Shown: positions 11,059-24,110, counted from the first letter of the stretch. The stretch is DNA of 64,000 bases from Drosophila pseudoobscura (GCF_009870125.1 NC_046681.1:24016001-24080000), one strand, 5' to 3'. Program-made: numbers and translations. Notes: a model not told the origin generated them from the letters alone.

Positions 11059-14000
11059 CAGCTGCCATCAAATCTGGCTAAGTACTTTGACTCCTATGTA
11101 AGATACGAGTATGTAGGTTAAACGACTTAACTTTCAACTCCGAAATGCATGACATGGCAAACAAACGAAACGACTGAAGAGCCAGATGAAAACTTGGCAC
11201 ATTACGCATACGACACGTCTACCCCCACACGAAACGAAACCCAAGGAAAGGAAATGAAAGGAACGAAGTTTGTGTACGTTGCGCTAATTTTGTCTTGCTC
11301 GTACTTAAAAAAGGCACGAAAATGCTGGAGTGCTGGAAATGTAACACATTGTAAAACAGGCCCAAGGCAGCTTCAAAATGTTTTCCTCATTTCGGGAATT
11401 TTAGAGAGGCTCCATTTTGAAGGGGGCTCCAGCACAAGCATGGATGCGCACCATTAAGAATAACATAAAATAAAGTGTCCTACTCTTCAGTTTATGCCTT
11501 AAAGAGAGGGAAAGAAGAGCGGAGAAATTTCTAATGGATTTGCTACTAGAAAGAAATACATTCTTCAAAAATTGAGCTAACAAAATGCATCATCATACAT
11601 TTTTTGTGCTTGCAGTATTCAAATTCTTGGGCAACCAAAACGGTTAGGGAATGCAAAATATACATAAATATATTGGAGAATATTAAGCAGTCATGGAATA
11701 TAAATCGCATGGATTTTTCATCAGCTGAATAAGCGGAAGGATACTGTCCTTCGCTGTGCGGTTTCTTTACCGCAAAAATGTGTTTGACAGATTTGCAACC
11801 CAAGAGATGCGCCCAAGGAAAGACAGTTAATAAGAATAAAGGGAAACTGTCCTTGATGCAAGAAAAATCTGACGGAATTTCTCTTGCACTCAGTCAAAAT
11901 GTTAAGTTCAAAGAATACAGGAGCATATTCCAGGCAGATGGAGCCAACAACAGCTCGTTAACCAGGACAACCCCCCGGGCTGTACGCTTCCTTGCCCGAA
12001 GGATATCATAGAAATGCAGCGCAAAAAGTACGCACAACGACGCAGCCGGAAGACAAACCGATTTCCGTGCCAGAAGCCCCAGAACGGAAGCTGAACTCGA
12101 CACCCGGGGACTCAGGTGCGGGTGGGGTGGGGAGGGAGTAGGTGCCTTCCTGGTAAGCGGCGGAGCCAGCAGCTAGTGCAGGCGACAAGGTTAGCCCCCA
12201 ACAAGTCAGGGAAATCGTTTATGCGGCTCCCTATCAGCCCACGTTCCCTTCCTCATATGTACGATACGAGTACAGCGGAAAATTGTTGAGGCGGGTCTGG
12301 TCTTTATTTGTGTGTGTGTGTGTCTGTGTGCTTGTGTGGGTAGACAGGTGAATAACAGTTTTTCCCTCATTCTGCCTGCCTTCTTATTTAAGACAGCGTG
12401 TGTCAGGCATACGTGAAAAGCCAACCAACAGCTCCGCTCCGCTCCGGACCTGACCCGGCCTGAACCGACTTGGCTTTGGCAAACATTTTGCAGCTTCCTT
12501 TTTGCGCCTGTATTCGCTTTCTTTTGCCCTAACCGAGCAGATGCTATCGGCATTTTTTCCGCTTCCGCAGTTTTATCACGGGGCATCAACTTTTCTCTCC
12601 CCCCTCCAGTATTTATACCCTCCCCCCAGGCAATATATGGATAGATGGTATGGTTGGGGTATACAGGACTGCTGTATGGGGGCGATTCAAAGACTGATTG
12701 ACAGTTCTCTTAATTACTTTAGTAAGCGAATTTCCTGTCTTTAATTACTACACCAGTGGCTCATTTCTTTCGATAAACGATAATTTTTTTTACCATTTTA
12801 TTTGTTGGACCTGTTAAAAATACTCTTAATTAACTGTGAATAAAAAATCTAGCTCTTAAATTAGTAGTAATTTATTACTATTCCCTCTCCCCTCTTAAGA
12901 TGTCACATAGTTCCCTCCCCTACTAATTTCTTATTTATTCTGTTGGGCAGTTTTCCGAACAGTTTCCCAACCTCAGTTCCTGGTTTGTAACCAGTTTAAT
13001 TACCACTTTCCTGTTAGTTCGCCTCGTGTCTCCGCAGTTCCGTTGTCTGATGGGTGCCTCCGTCAGTCGAGAGCTATCTCCTGGAGTGGCAGCCACTGCC
13101 ACTTACACTTACACGCATGTCCTTCTGCCGGGCGAGAGTCTGTGTGCTCGCTTCGTAACGTAGTCTGTCTTACGTCATTGTCGGTTTACGTGGCGTGTTA
13201 ATAACACATCCTCTCGCTCTGGCTCTATCTCTCGCTGTTAATCAGTTGACATTTTGCAACACAGGTTCACAGGTTTACAAGCAACAGCTTTGGGGATGTA
13301 GGTGCATGGATGGGTGGCATATTGGGTAGTTTGGGGAGGTTCTCTTCATATAATTTCTTTTTTCGTTGCCCGGCAAGTTCGTGCATTAATCATTTTGTTG
13401 GGTCTTACACTGTTTACCTCATGCACATGGCCCCGGCCTAAGTAATGGCTGCCTGTCGCTGCCAGACTGTCGCCGGAAACATAATTAACAACACGTTAGA
13501 GAGCCCAGCCAAGTGGACGCTGATGATGATGACGCCGACGATGAGATGACCGAAAATATTATTTCTTGGTATGTGAGCGACACAAAGGTGCACGAAACCC
13601 AGTGGCAAATGCTGCAAACCATAAATTTAATATTAAGGAAAAACCAATTAAATCAAAACATGAATCCTATGGCAAAAATTAACATTAAATGACAATAACA
13701 AATACTTTATTCATCCCCATTGTGTGCGGCAAAATCAATGATCGTTTGCCTAATCTTTCCTTTTCATATGGCGAACAAATGCAAATGACTTCTTTATTAT
13801 TGCTGCCTGTTGTCTGCGCTGGTCTCCGGTGTTTATTCAAAGTTCGCACCAGCATCAAATGTTGCTCGCATAAGCGGATTACTTCACTCTGATTTCTTGA
13901 CATTCGGGCATTGTAAGCATTTCATTTCATCAACCAAAATAAGAAAATTCAATGATGTGGCACCCAAAATTTACCCTCTCATACTTGATTTAGTCTTTGG

Positions 14001-14527
14001 CAGTCTTTTAGTTGGGAAAAAATTACTTCAGTAGTTGTAATCGAAAGGAATGATAAAGGAACATAGTTTTAGAACCTTTTAGGTATTCTAAAAATTCTTT
14101 AAAAATATTTTAGATTGGTAAATAAAGGCTATACTTTTTTAAAATTGTGGGATGTACAATTATTCTCAAACTGAGGCCTCAAACATTTTTGGGAATAATC
14201 TTTAGATATTCTGTAAATCCATACCAACCTCAAAGTTTTAAAAATTCTTTATAGTACTCTATCTGAACCCAAAAAACAATGTACGTCCAGATGCAAGTCC
14301 TTCAGTGTCTTGTACCTTTTTTTTACATGTGCTACATATTTATCATCAACAAGCGCATACTCCTGATCCCCCAGGGGAGCAGGGTATTAAAGACAACCTA
14401 TAAATCAGCTTAAATTTACACTTTGCACAAAAGTTTGCAAAATGTCGCGGGCCAAAAAGTTGACACAGCTGTTTGTCCTGCGATTTATCCTTCGCCTCTT
14501 TGCGAGGGGTGTGTCTCCAAATTATAG

Positions 14528-14560
14528 GAATGATTGAATGAATGAACGAATGAATGAATT
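14528..14560. repeat. (GAAT)n microsatellite
   Basis: Imperfect GAAT/GAAC tetranucleotide run. Confidence 0.75.
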
Positions 14561-15880
14561 CGTGTGTGCAATCGATATCTAAATCGGCTTAGCTTAATGC
14601 TCTCCTTTATTTGGTTATTAAGTACTGTTGCCCTTCACCAATGAAATGATTACAATATGGTTCTCATTTTGCTTTTTGGAAAGGGAAATTCCCTTTTAGC
14701 AGACAATTTTTATCCGGGGGAAAACTCATTCTACAAAAATGCTGCCATGGAAACAGTATTCCTCCAATCAACAGAATTCATTAATATTTAATGGGCCCCA
14801 AATGAGTGCGTGGGCTGCAAAAGAAATATTATTTTTCACATAATTAGGTTAAGTGAGGGGCTGGAAATTGAGCGAAATACTCGATGAGCAGCGCGAATGG
14901 ATGAAGGATATAATCCGTGAATTCCCGTGAATAGATAAGGGGATAAGGGGGAATAGGCTGGAAGCGTTTTGGATGCTCAAAATAATAATTAACTAATGGA
15001 TCGATGGAAAATTTCTGCAGTTTATGTTGGACGCAAAATCTGTGGGCTATGAATTTATGTGAAATAGTGCTGTAGGTAGCCTGTTTGTCTAGCCTGATGC
15101 TAAGCTGTGCTACACAGTAAACACCCATAGAACTGTGCATATACATATGGGGCATTTGGTGGGAGGCCACAGAGAGTATCAGAGTCTGTAGAGTCACTGA
15201 GACTAAGCGAGTGCAGCCCAACTTTCCACCAGGAATAGCCATGCCTGAATATTCAAATACAAATAAGTAATAATGTGGTCCTGCCACTAACCATTCAGTG
15301 CATAGAAGTGCCACTCATACACGGAACATGTCGCAAACGAACTATCTGGATTAGATCCCAGAGTCTTCTCCTCTGGAGTTCAGCTACCACCGCATCATCA
15401 TATCCTATACTAGTATATATGTATGTTATTCCATTTCCATCGATGATTAACTATCTTTTACCAATATATTGTGTGAGGGGGAGTATCATTCTCCCTAACA
15501 CTCCATTGCCCTTCAATCGATTTGCTCTGCCTCTGTCCCTAAGTTGGATGATGCTCGATGCGCCCAGAAGCAGGCAATGCTTTCTTTTCCTGCGGCTTGA
15601 GCCAAGACACACACGATGGCAGAAGCCAAAAGTTGTTTTGACAGCAAACAAATACTCGCAACAAAGGACAAAAACAGCACAGAGCCAGTGGCAGAGCCAA
15701 AGCCTGAGCCAAGTTAGCGCCATTGTCTTGACTCATAACGAAACTTTCGCCTGGCTTTCCCACCTTTGTTTTATCTCTCTCTCAGACTTAATTGGAAAGC
15801 ATGAAGACACAAACACAGAGTGAAACGTGTTGGCATTAAAACACGCACGACCAGGAATAACAAACAAACACCCGACCATG

Positions 15881-15921
15881 GCTGGGCTGGGCTGGGCTGG
15901 GCTGGGCTTGGGCTTGGGCTG
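15881..15921. repeat. (GGGCT)n tandem repeat
   Basis: Run of GGGCT pentamers passing into GGGCTT hexamers. Confidence 0.8.
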
Positions 15922-17338
15922 CCAAAATGTTTGTCCTTGGGTCCTCAGCTTCCGCCCAACCAAAATTCCGCTCCGTTTCACGACACGACTCGAAGGGCTG
16001 TATACATAATTTGCGAATGTTGTTCTAAGTGGCTCCTCGACAGCTATTTATGGTGGGAGTCGGGCAGATATATAGTGGCATTTAATATTTTGCCCTATTT
16101 GCCCATACATTATCTTGTCTTGGCGGAGTGCGTGTGCATAAATAATGGCAGCCATAAAAATTAGTACTGCATGTCGGATAGAATGTGCGCAACAGGAGAG
16201 CCCAAGGAAGCTTAAATCACACTTATTTTAGAGCAAATGAAAGCAAATATTGATGCAGGTTGAAAGCAAACTGAAAATTGTGCAGCTTAATTACTTGGCA
16301 TTCCACATCCTTCAATTGAACCCGAAGCAATCGTAAGGCAAAGGCCCGTCTCGATTGAAAATTTGCACAACTAATTAGCTGCTGGGAAGAGTAAACACTT
16401 GAGTAAATCCCCAGCCATTTCAGCAGAATCTGCAACAATTTCAAATTGTTTGATTGTATGCAAATAAACCGCCAGCCGCAATTGCGAGCCAGCAAATACA
16501 AGACGCCAGACGAGGGCAAGGAGCGCCAGCAGAGGCGACACCTGAGCCCCAATTACGAAACTAATTAATTGAAAGCAAAGAGGCGTGAACTGGCAGACAG
16601 CCCGAAAGATGGACGCTTGGATGGACACTCAAGTGCCCCATAAAGTGGTCCCATCAATCCGGGGCAATCAACATCAAAATTCAAAACCTTCACCGACCAC
16701 CGACCACCGAACACCGAACACTCCATCCACTCCGTCGCCAAATCAATGTCCGGCCCAGGCACATCCAAAAGTTATGGCGTGCATAAAAGTCAACGTCAAT
16801 GATAAATGAAGCCCCAGCCAGCATTTGCATACGGATGCATACATAATGGCCAAGACGAAAGCTGCAGAAGAAGCTGAATCCGACTCTCAAGACCATGGAT
16901 GGTGGGGGGGATAGTACAAGTGGAGTTCAAGTACTCCAGAGGGATGATAGGAGTACTCTCCCTTTGGCTTTTCGGGTAGAGTTTTCAAAGATGCGGAAAG
17001 AAGAATACGTATTCCATTCGCAAAGCGACATGAATAAGCCACCGGACGAAAGGATAACAATGTCAGTGACACATGAGCAGCGAAAGGAGACCAAAAAGGA
17101 AGCAACGGAAAAGGGAAATGGCAAAATAAGATGTCGCTAGGTGTCGACAATATGATGCGAATTTGATACTCTTCGAGCGAAAATTGCTTCGAAAAGGGAG
17201 CATGCCTTGTGAGTTTCTTCCCTAAGGATATGAATAAACAGTCTCACATTTTCCAATCATAGCGAACCATGTGAAACACGTCTAGACTAGAGAATTCACA
17301 TTAATCTCAAAACTTATTTCCAAAGATCTGCAATCAGA

Positions 17339-17891
17339 ATGTGTCTTTCAAGTGAGTACGATAAAATATGTACCTGGTGTTTTGCTGTATGGAACATAAT
17401 CCTTGGCCTAACGTGGAGCATTCTGGGCTATCTCGCTGTAATCGGACATGAACGTGCGTACAAAAATTTCCATCTGCTGAGCAACTTATCGGTAACCCCA
17501 TAAATATCTTTAGATGGACTACACTCTAGGTACTACGACATTGTAGTTTGTTTGTACACGGTTACGGTCTGTATTTGTGCGCCCCTACATTTGTTGTCGG
17601 GCATATTGATAATCGTTGGAGATTGGAAGGTCAGTCAGGCATGTATTTCCCTTGGCCGCAAACACTCAATCACTTTTACCCTGCAGGATAGCCAACAAAC
17701 GTTCAAAGTAGGCAAAAATCTAAGCAATTTATTCCCATTCTTTTTGCTCGGGACTATCATTTTTCCAGGTGGGTGGTTCGAGTGGTTCTACGTTAATTTT
17801 GTATTCTAATTACTAATTTTTTGTGATTTCAGTTATACATTTCATTGGCCTGGGAAGGGTTTGTAGCTATTATGAAAAGCGTTGGAAGTGA
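17339..17891 (+). CDS. Small multi-pass membrane protein, 123 aa, four exons
   Basis: I do not recognise the family. The model is 17339-17453, 17514-17629, 17687-17768 and 17833-17891, with introns of 60, 57 and 64 bp using donors GTGCGT, GTCAGT and GTGGGT. It starts MCLSSEYDKICTW and ends YYEKRWK. Hydrophobic segments at about residues 13-36, 47-75 and 91-112 are linked by short charged loops, suggesting three or four membrane passes; the N-terminus is not a typical cleavable signal. The frame is kept across all junctions and every junction removes a stop or joins hydrophobic segments, which supports coding status. An alternative donor at 17492 would give a frame that reads out of the hydrophobic segment, so I prefer the one at 17454. 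Its small size, tiny introns and position in a gene-poor region resemble fast-evolving, often testis-expressed fly genes; that is inference. Confidence 0.6.
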
Positions 17892-19558
17892 TTTGAATTC
17901 TGTGCATCGCTTCTGCGCTTCCAGTGTTGTGTGTTTCAGTTTCAAAGTGTTATCCAGTGCTTAAAAGAAATGCAACACATGCAAGCTTTTCCATGGCCCA
18001 GTCCTGGGGGCGGCCATCATCTTCAGCAAATCCATCAATGTCTAAGGAGGCATCCTTTTGCTCCTTCTACACGGACCGCTTAACATTACAATTTAACCTA
18101 ATACTTCTATGTTTGTAATTAATTTCTTCAATTTATTTCTTTTTATAAATCTAATCTTGCTATGGATATGTTCTTGAAAGATTTGGTAAGAAAAAAGCCT
18201 GCTTAAAAGAGATGGATTTATGGTTCATAAAACTTCAAGGGTATACTAAGTTCGTGGTGTTATCTTCCTTATTTAATTTCATTTCACATACCCAATTCGA
18301 TGCAGCGATGCAATCAAAAATACGCTTCAGCAACACGAATTTAATTGGCTTTCGGGTTGGGTTTCAAGGTGAAAAAAGCGCCTGACTTATATTGAGGGGA
18401 TCCCCTCAATTTGTTAAAATCCTGACAATGCTTGACATTGAGAACTACCTTAACCACAGAAGGACCAGTGAGGACTGCTTCTGTTGACATCCAGTATTGA
18501 TAGTAATAGTAATTTACTTTTGCAAAGAAGGCACATTACAAGCAGCTGAAAGAACAATGATAGCACTGACACTGACCCCACTAGAATCGGAGACTGCGAT
18601 GGATATGCCCAGAGGAGAGACAAGTGCGTCCCCACAGATGACAGGCGAGTGAACAAGCCGTGTCAGAATAGAGGAATTAGTCCCCTAATGCCAAAGAGAA
18701 ATAAGAAGAGTAACGGACATATGCCAGAGCTTGTTGGACAAGATGTCAGAGCTGATTTTGCCTGTCAAAATGAACCCTGATTTCCAAGCAGCAATGGAAA
18801 GGGCATAGGGAAATGATTCTAATTCAGATATTTCCCATTGTCTCGCAATTTGCATTCCCCTCCACTTTGTAAATGGTTTAATGAAATCAATTACCAGTTG
18901 CCTCCACCAGCAGCCACTTTGCTCTGTGGGAAAATGAAATTAGTGCGCCTCAAGGAGTCGAAGGAGACGATGAAAATGCAGAAGGAAAATCGAGTGAAAG
19001 AGAAACCGTTTACTTGTAGCAGACGACAAATTGTTGAGGACCGTTCTGCAAGGTTTTCTATGTTTTCTATGTTTCCATTGCTTTTTATTGAGTTTTTATT
19101 GCATTCGCCTTGTGTTTTTGCTTTTCTTATGGCCAAATTGAATTGGAGAAAATATTTGTGGTGGCTGACTTTGATTTAATATACCAAAGGCCATGTCTAT
19201 GGATATGTGTTTGGACTGGTATTGATGTGTGTGCTCTGCTAAGCGGAAAGTAATTGAGTTTTCACAAGCTGTCTTTTATGGCCGTGTTCCCAAATTCTAT
19301 ATTTATCTATGCCGGATATTTTTCAGTACACTTAATTTAATTTTTTCCAGGAAATGGAGTGGATGATTGAGTTTTTTTAATACCGAAAATAATAAGGAAG
19401 TTCAATAAATTTTTTATATTTCTACGAATGTAGAAATGTCTTTCCTGACCCTCTCTGGACTAGTTAAGTTTTCATATACTTTCAGCCAATATACTTTTTA
19501 TTAAAGTTCTAGTCATATCCTGCCCATTGCTTGGACATATTCAAAGATGTTAAATTGT
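17892..19558. other. Intergenic, with possible decayed coding sequence at 18428-18778
   Basis: No complete gene is supported. Near 18428 a short frame starts MLDIENYLNHRRTSEDCFC. From about 18545 a 76-codon stop-free frame with spaced Cys residues runs to TGA near 18778, overlapped in another frame by a second stop-free stretch ending near 18648. No convincing splice sites join them, so this may be a decayed gene or chance. A 42-codon frame from an ATG near 17993 has no recognisable feature. Confidence 0.35.
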
Positions 19559-19837
19559 CTATTTTTTAGCGGGCTCAAGGCATGCCGGACTGCACATCAT
19601 CGTCTTCGTTGTGGCCGTACACTTAGAAAAGCCCTTGGCCGTGGCGGGTTGTGCCTTTGCTTCCGGTTTCGGTGCACACTCGTTTTTACCGGAACAACAA
19701 AGGTCGCACTGACAACGCGGCTCTTGGTAGCCAGTCTCGGGTGAACAGGGCGGACAATCGCAGGTCTTTATCGTGTCCGAGGTACAACAGGTGGGAGGCG
19801 TTGGACCCACATAGAACGGATTGAAGCGGCAGACCAT
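19559..19837 (-). CDS. Cysteine-rich 92-aa protein, single exon
   Basis: An ATG in good context (CAAAATGG) opens a 92-codon frame with 14 Cys, grouped as CC, CDCPPC, CQCDLCC and single Cys towards the C-terminus, plus Pro-Thr and Lys-Ala-rich linkers. There is no signal peptide: the start is MVCRFNPFYVGP. The composition recalls small cysteine-rich proteins of sperm tails or other metal- or disulfide-rich structural proteins, but it lacks clean CGP repeats, so I do not assign a family. No intron is needed. It lies between two small membrane-protein genes of the same gene-poor region. A chance frame with this Cys pattern and a good start context is unlikely but possible. Confidence 0.6.
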   Translation of the reverse strand: MVCRFNPFYVGPTPPTCCTSDTIKTCDCPPCSPETGYQEPRCQCDLCCSGKNECAPKPEAKAQPATAKGFSKCTATTKTMMCSPACLEPAKK

Positions 19838-21160
19838 TTTGAGGGGCCGGAAAGTCCAAGCAAATCAGGCAGATACAAAAATTTTGAAACTTATAATTTA
19901 GATGTTTTTTGTGATATGTCTCATTGAAGGACTTGGGGATGACATTTTTATCCAGGAAATATTCAATTGCCAGAGCTTAGGCCCATCCGGAGGAAATTCT
20001 AATTATATACTTGGCAAAACAGCCAAATTACCTTCCAAATGAGGGGCCAAAGCCAGACAAACAAATTCCGTTTGTTGGCAAATATTTGTACATTCTTTTT
20101 GCAGCTTATAAAGCCGCTGGCATAGAGAGCTTAAAGCTGATTACACAGTTTACTCAACAAATGCGGAAAATACATAACACACAACAGCAACAAAGGCGGA
20201 GAAAAACCGCACTAAAATAAACATTTAATGGCGAAACAGGCGTAAAAAATCGGAGGACCAAATGGTTCAAGTCGGTAAGCGGGAAAATAAAATAAAAACT
20301 GTACCAAAATAAGAAAGCAATAAAGCAAGGACTTAAGCCGCAATGCCGCAAGGACGGGGCCAAGGCGGAAGGAGAGGCGCAGACGGAGAAGGATATAATC
20401 GTGCAGAGGGAGGAGGGTAACACATGCTCATACGCGTCGAAAGTTTTCAATTTATACGACTTCATTAGAAGCGACGCTTGATGAGCAATAATGATAAAAG
20501 AAAAGGCTGAACGGGAAGTGAAAGAAACGGGAAAGAGGAAGACGAAGCAAGGGTGTAAGTGAAGAGCAGCCGGAAAGAAAGTACACTAGTACTCTGAAGA
20601 GTGTGTCCCTAGAAAAATACCACAAAAATGAAACGTTATGACACTTACTAAAAAGGTCTCTATGATACAGAAATAGCTATGTAAAAGAAGCCAGCCATTA
20701 TAGATTTAAATGCAAATGATTTATGTTTCAAAAGCTTATCAGATTTTCAGATTTTATGTTCTAAGCTTATGTTATAGGCCGAGTTCCAGTATAATTTAGC
20801 TGTTATTCTTAAATGACTCCAATATAATACAATTTACCTCCCACAAATTATGTAATAATTTTGAATTTTAAATTTTTCAAATTATTTTCTGTTTTTTATT
20901 ATTATTATTATTTTTTTTGTGGTAAATAACAGTGATCAAACCATTCCTTATTTCTTATTTAAAAACTCTATTATCTAGGACTCGTTTTTCCAGTCGTTTT
21001 TAAGCAAGCGTCATACCAGTATCAAAGGAGGAGTACACTCCGCCAAGGAGGTGAAACAGCTGGAAAATTACTCCACTCACGCACGGACACAGATAACCAT
21101 TTATGAATGGGTGTCTGTCGCTCAAGTGGCCTAATGTGAGAGGGCGAAGGGAAGGGATCC

Positions 21161-21182
21161 GAGAGAGAGAGAGAGAGAGAGA
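21161..21182. repeat. (GA)n microsatellite
   Basis: Uninterrupted GA dinucleotides. Confidence 0.9.
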
Positions 21183-21742
21183 AGGATGGATATGTGTTGG
21201 GTGTAATGAAAGTTTAAATCGTTTCTCTCCCTCGGAATACCAACGCAGTGGTCCAGAGACGGGTGGCAAGGGCTTAGGGTCATGCGGAATGAGGTTTACT
21301 TCCCCTTTGGTAGTTGGCAAATAAATTCCATTTTCATATGCATAATTCTGGGGCATTGTCCTACACTTTTTTGGCGTAATAAAGTTTATCATAATATTTT
21401 GGGGTTTTCCTTTTCCTATGTTGCGGTCTTTTTCTGCTTGTGTGAATGGAATGCATAAACAGGAGACAACTTATTGTTATGGTAAATGCCACATTTTTGA
21501 CAACGAAATATGAGCTTTTTCTGGTGTACAATGGGGAAAAAAGGGCATTAGGGTGAGATAAATCATTCATTTTTTGTTAGAATTAGAGCTGGTATCATTA
21601 ATAAGGGAAGTGTGGGTCATAGAAAGCAAGAAAGAACTATGGGGAGTGAGCTAACATTAGCTGTAATGGTATTATAATATAAGCTATATTGGAGTGCAAA
21701 TCGTGTATACCAAAAACAATATTAGAGTAGTAACTTTTCAGA

Positions 21743-21797
21743 TCCTGAAGCCACTTTCAAAAGCCACCCTGAAGAAATCGTGTACCATATAAATGTA
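21743..21797. repeat. Dispersed repeat, copy 1
   Basis: Begins GAAGCCACTTTCAAAAGCCA and ends AAATGTATGGGC. The same word order with about 10 differences recurs at 42658-42712; the flanks are unrelated. Probably a fragment of an old interspersed element. Confidence 0.65.
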
Positions 21798-22227
21798 TGG
21801 GCGTTACTTAAGACAAATTAAAATTATAAACAGTGCCAGTTTTAAAGCTTTAAGAACTAAAGAACTATTCTTAACTCTATTTACTATTTACTCTATGTTC
21901 CATCATCTCGAAATATATTAAAGCCTACAACACATGTAAGCAACAGAAACCCCATTAATTAGAGACCATTTAATCACACCTATCGTGGTGGTGCGTACAA
22001 GTTCATTAAACGATTGAATAACTAATTTCCCTTTGTCCAACCAATAGTCATTATAGACCCGAATACAAATTCTAACATTTTGTTCAAGTGTGGCATAAAC
22101 AGGTCCCTAAGCACGTGCCCTGAACTGCGCCTAGGAGCTAAATGAAATGGCATTCACTCCATTTAAATCAATACTGAGTAAATGAGTTGAACGCTTTTTA
22201 ATCACATAATTACAGGGAAACCAACCA

Positions 22228-22250
22228 GAGAGAGAGAGAGAGAGAGAGAG
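22228..22250. repeat. (AG)n microsatellite
   Basis: Uninterrupted AG dinucleotides. Confidence 0.9.
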
Positions 22251-23414
22251 CTGTGGGACATGACGCACGGCACAGGACACAGGACAGAGGACAGAGGACA
22301 TGCAAATGAGAATTCCTCACTCGGTTGCGATTGCAATCTTCACGCATTGCCAGGGCGCACTGGGAGAATAATAAATATGAATTGGAATTAATTCGTTTTG
22401 GCAAGAGCATAGGCAAGGACAAGTGTAATTACGCAAACACACGGACATCGGACATCGGACACGCCGGACAGCCACACATTCAGGACATTCGGTCCTGGCA
22501 ATGGCGTTCTGGCCACGTTGGCTCGTTGGCCCTTAATGTTTTATGCACAACTAAATACAAATGCGCTTTAATGAGCAAAACTCGGACCGACCATGCGGTT
22601 AATTTATTATGCACAACTCGGTTTCGCACACACATGGCCTATCCCCGGCCATGTGGAGGCGGATGGTTTCGGTAAAGGATCACTAATAATGCGGCATTGT
22701 CGAGGCATTAAATTGCCAATGCGTCGTCGTCTGGTGGGGCGGTGTCGGGGTGGTGCGGTATGGGGCCTATGGATACGAGTAAACCGCAGCAAGTCGACTT
22801 GAATGCATGTAACAATTACTCTCGCTTCCTCTCTCTCTCTCTCTATCTCACACCAGTGTGAGGCCCTCTCTTTCGCACTCGGCTGACAGGAGCTCTTTTC
22901 TCGCCACACTGCAGCAGAGTCATAAAATGCAGACAGCAAAAAAAAACTAACAGAAAAACTGATATTTGCAACAGCAACGACAACTACGACGACAATAACC
23001 ACATGGCATAGTTTTTGGGGCATGAAGCATGTGGTATGTGGCATGTGGACTTAACCGCAAAACAAGGCCAAGCCGGAACCCATGCGGAGCATTCGAGTGC
23101 GATTTTAGGAACTAGTTCAATCGTTCATGTGCACTCGAAACTTTCGCAGGGCTGCTGCAGCAGCAGAGGTCGTGATGCATGCATGAATGAGGCCTCCCAC
23201 GGAAATCCGATTAAAGTTTTTAACAATCGTTATTGATAGGATCATAGTAGGCACATGTACCTGAAGCCCATAGGAAATATTTCAAATATTTACAAATTTA
23301 CAAATGTTTGATTTGAGGTTAACAATTTTCATCATTTGATGATAAATACACTTAGCACTCAAACAACACGAAATCGCAAAACAAATTTGTTACTTTTCGG
23401 GTAAATATTTAGAC

Positions 23415-24110
23415 ATGGGATACCCGGGTAGCGATTACCACATGTTTTGGGAGTTTTCATTAACGACATGGAATGGCCTCACAACTGCCTTAGACGGAAA
23501 TTTGCAAGTGATATTTTTGTATATGCTCGCAGTCGGTTTCATGGAGCTAGTGAGTAAAACAATGAGCTGATTCAGACAGTGAATAATGGCGTTTACACTC
23601 TCGTTTTCAGATATACAACTATAAGCAGATTTACCTTTTGTTAACCATGGAGGATATTTCAGAGGTCTCCTGGCCCCAGACAAATTGGTTTACCCTAAGC
23701 GACAGGATGCTGCATCACTGCTGGATCGCTAGCAGCTTGGCAATGGTCGCTTTATGGAATTATCTACTATATGCCTTTCTTTGGGTGAGTACTGAAGATC
23801 ACATCTGCCAAACCTTGGCACAACACCGTTTTTTTTTGTTTGTTTTCTTCCGCAGGTCAAGCCGGAGCTCCTCTATCGATGGCAGGTAATGTACGGAACC
23901 ACGATTATAGCCGATGTCCTGTGCTTGGCCCGTGCTCGCTGGGCGATCCGCTTTGGCGTTGGGATCGCCTATCTGCTGCCCCTCTGGCATATCTTCTGTG
24001 TGAACAGCTTGCGGACTTACACAGAGCAGCAGGCCATCAATAACGACAGCACTTACTTCTACACAAGACTGTTCCACATTCCATCATTCCTATTGCAGTT
24101 GGTTCGCTGA
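23415..24110 (+). CDS. Small multi-pass membrane protein, 187 aa, three exons
   Basis: Not recognised. Exons 23415-23549, 23611-23784 and 23856-24110 join in phase 0; both introns are GTGAGT...AG (61 and 71 bp), the second with a strong T-rich acceptor. The protein starts MGYPGSDYHMFWEF and ends FHIPSFLLQLVR. Hydrophobic stretches lie at about residues 30-46, 82-102, 116-130 and 136-153, the last followed by a polar tail, so a four-pass topology is likely. There are several Trp, Tyr and Arg residues at segment ends. No catalytic motif is visible. With the 17.3-kb gene it forms a pair of compact membrane genes in an otherwise gene-poor stretch; I see no sequence similarity between the two proteins. 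Strong donors and frame continuity make a chance assembly unlikely. Confidence 0.65.

Larger units (their letters stand above)
10971..17338. other. Intergenic, no supportable gene
   Basis: About 6.4 kb between the Pgant2 3' end and the first small orphan gene. It holds simple repeats near 11030, 14528 and 15881, a CCGCTCCGCTCCGG stretch near 12435, and a tract near 14355-14390 that ends in GGGTATTAAAG and may be a decayed DINE-like end. The open frames seen at 14844-15314 (-) and 15275-15823 (+) begin at non-ATG codons or show no recognisable domain. Confidence 0.5.
19838..23414. other. Intergenic, no supportable gene
   Basis: Contains (GA)n tracts near 21161 and 22228, short tandem words of GGACA type near 22268-22302 and 22440-22470, AT-rich DNA at 20700-20950, and one member (21743-21797) of a dispersed repeat pair. 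Opposed open frames at 22325-22675 and 22607-23044 have no domain and include low-complexity sequence. Confidence 0.5.

Noticed and set aside
14844-15314. 156-aa open frame on the minus strand
   Set aside because: Non-ATG start, no domain, no good splice sites; a chemoreceptor-like look was not supported by any motif.
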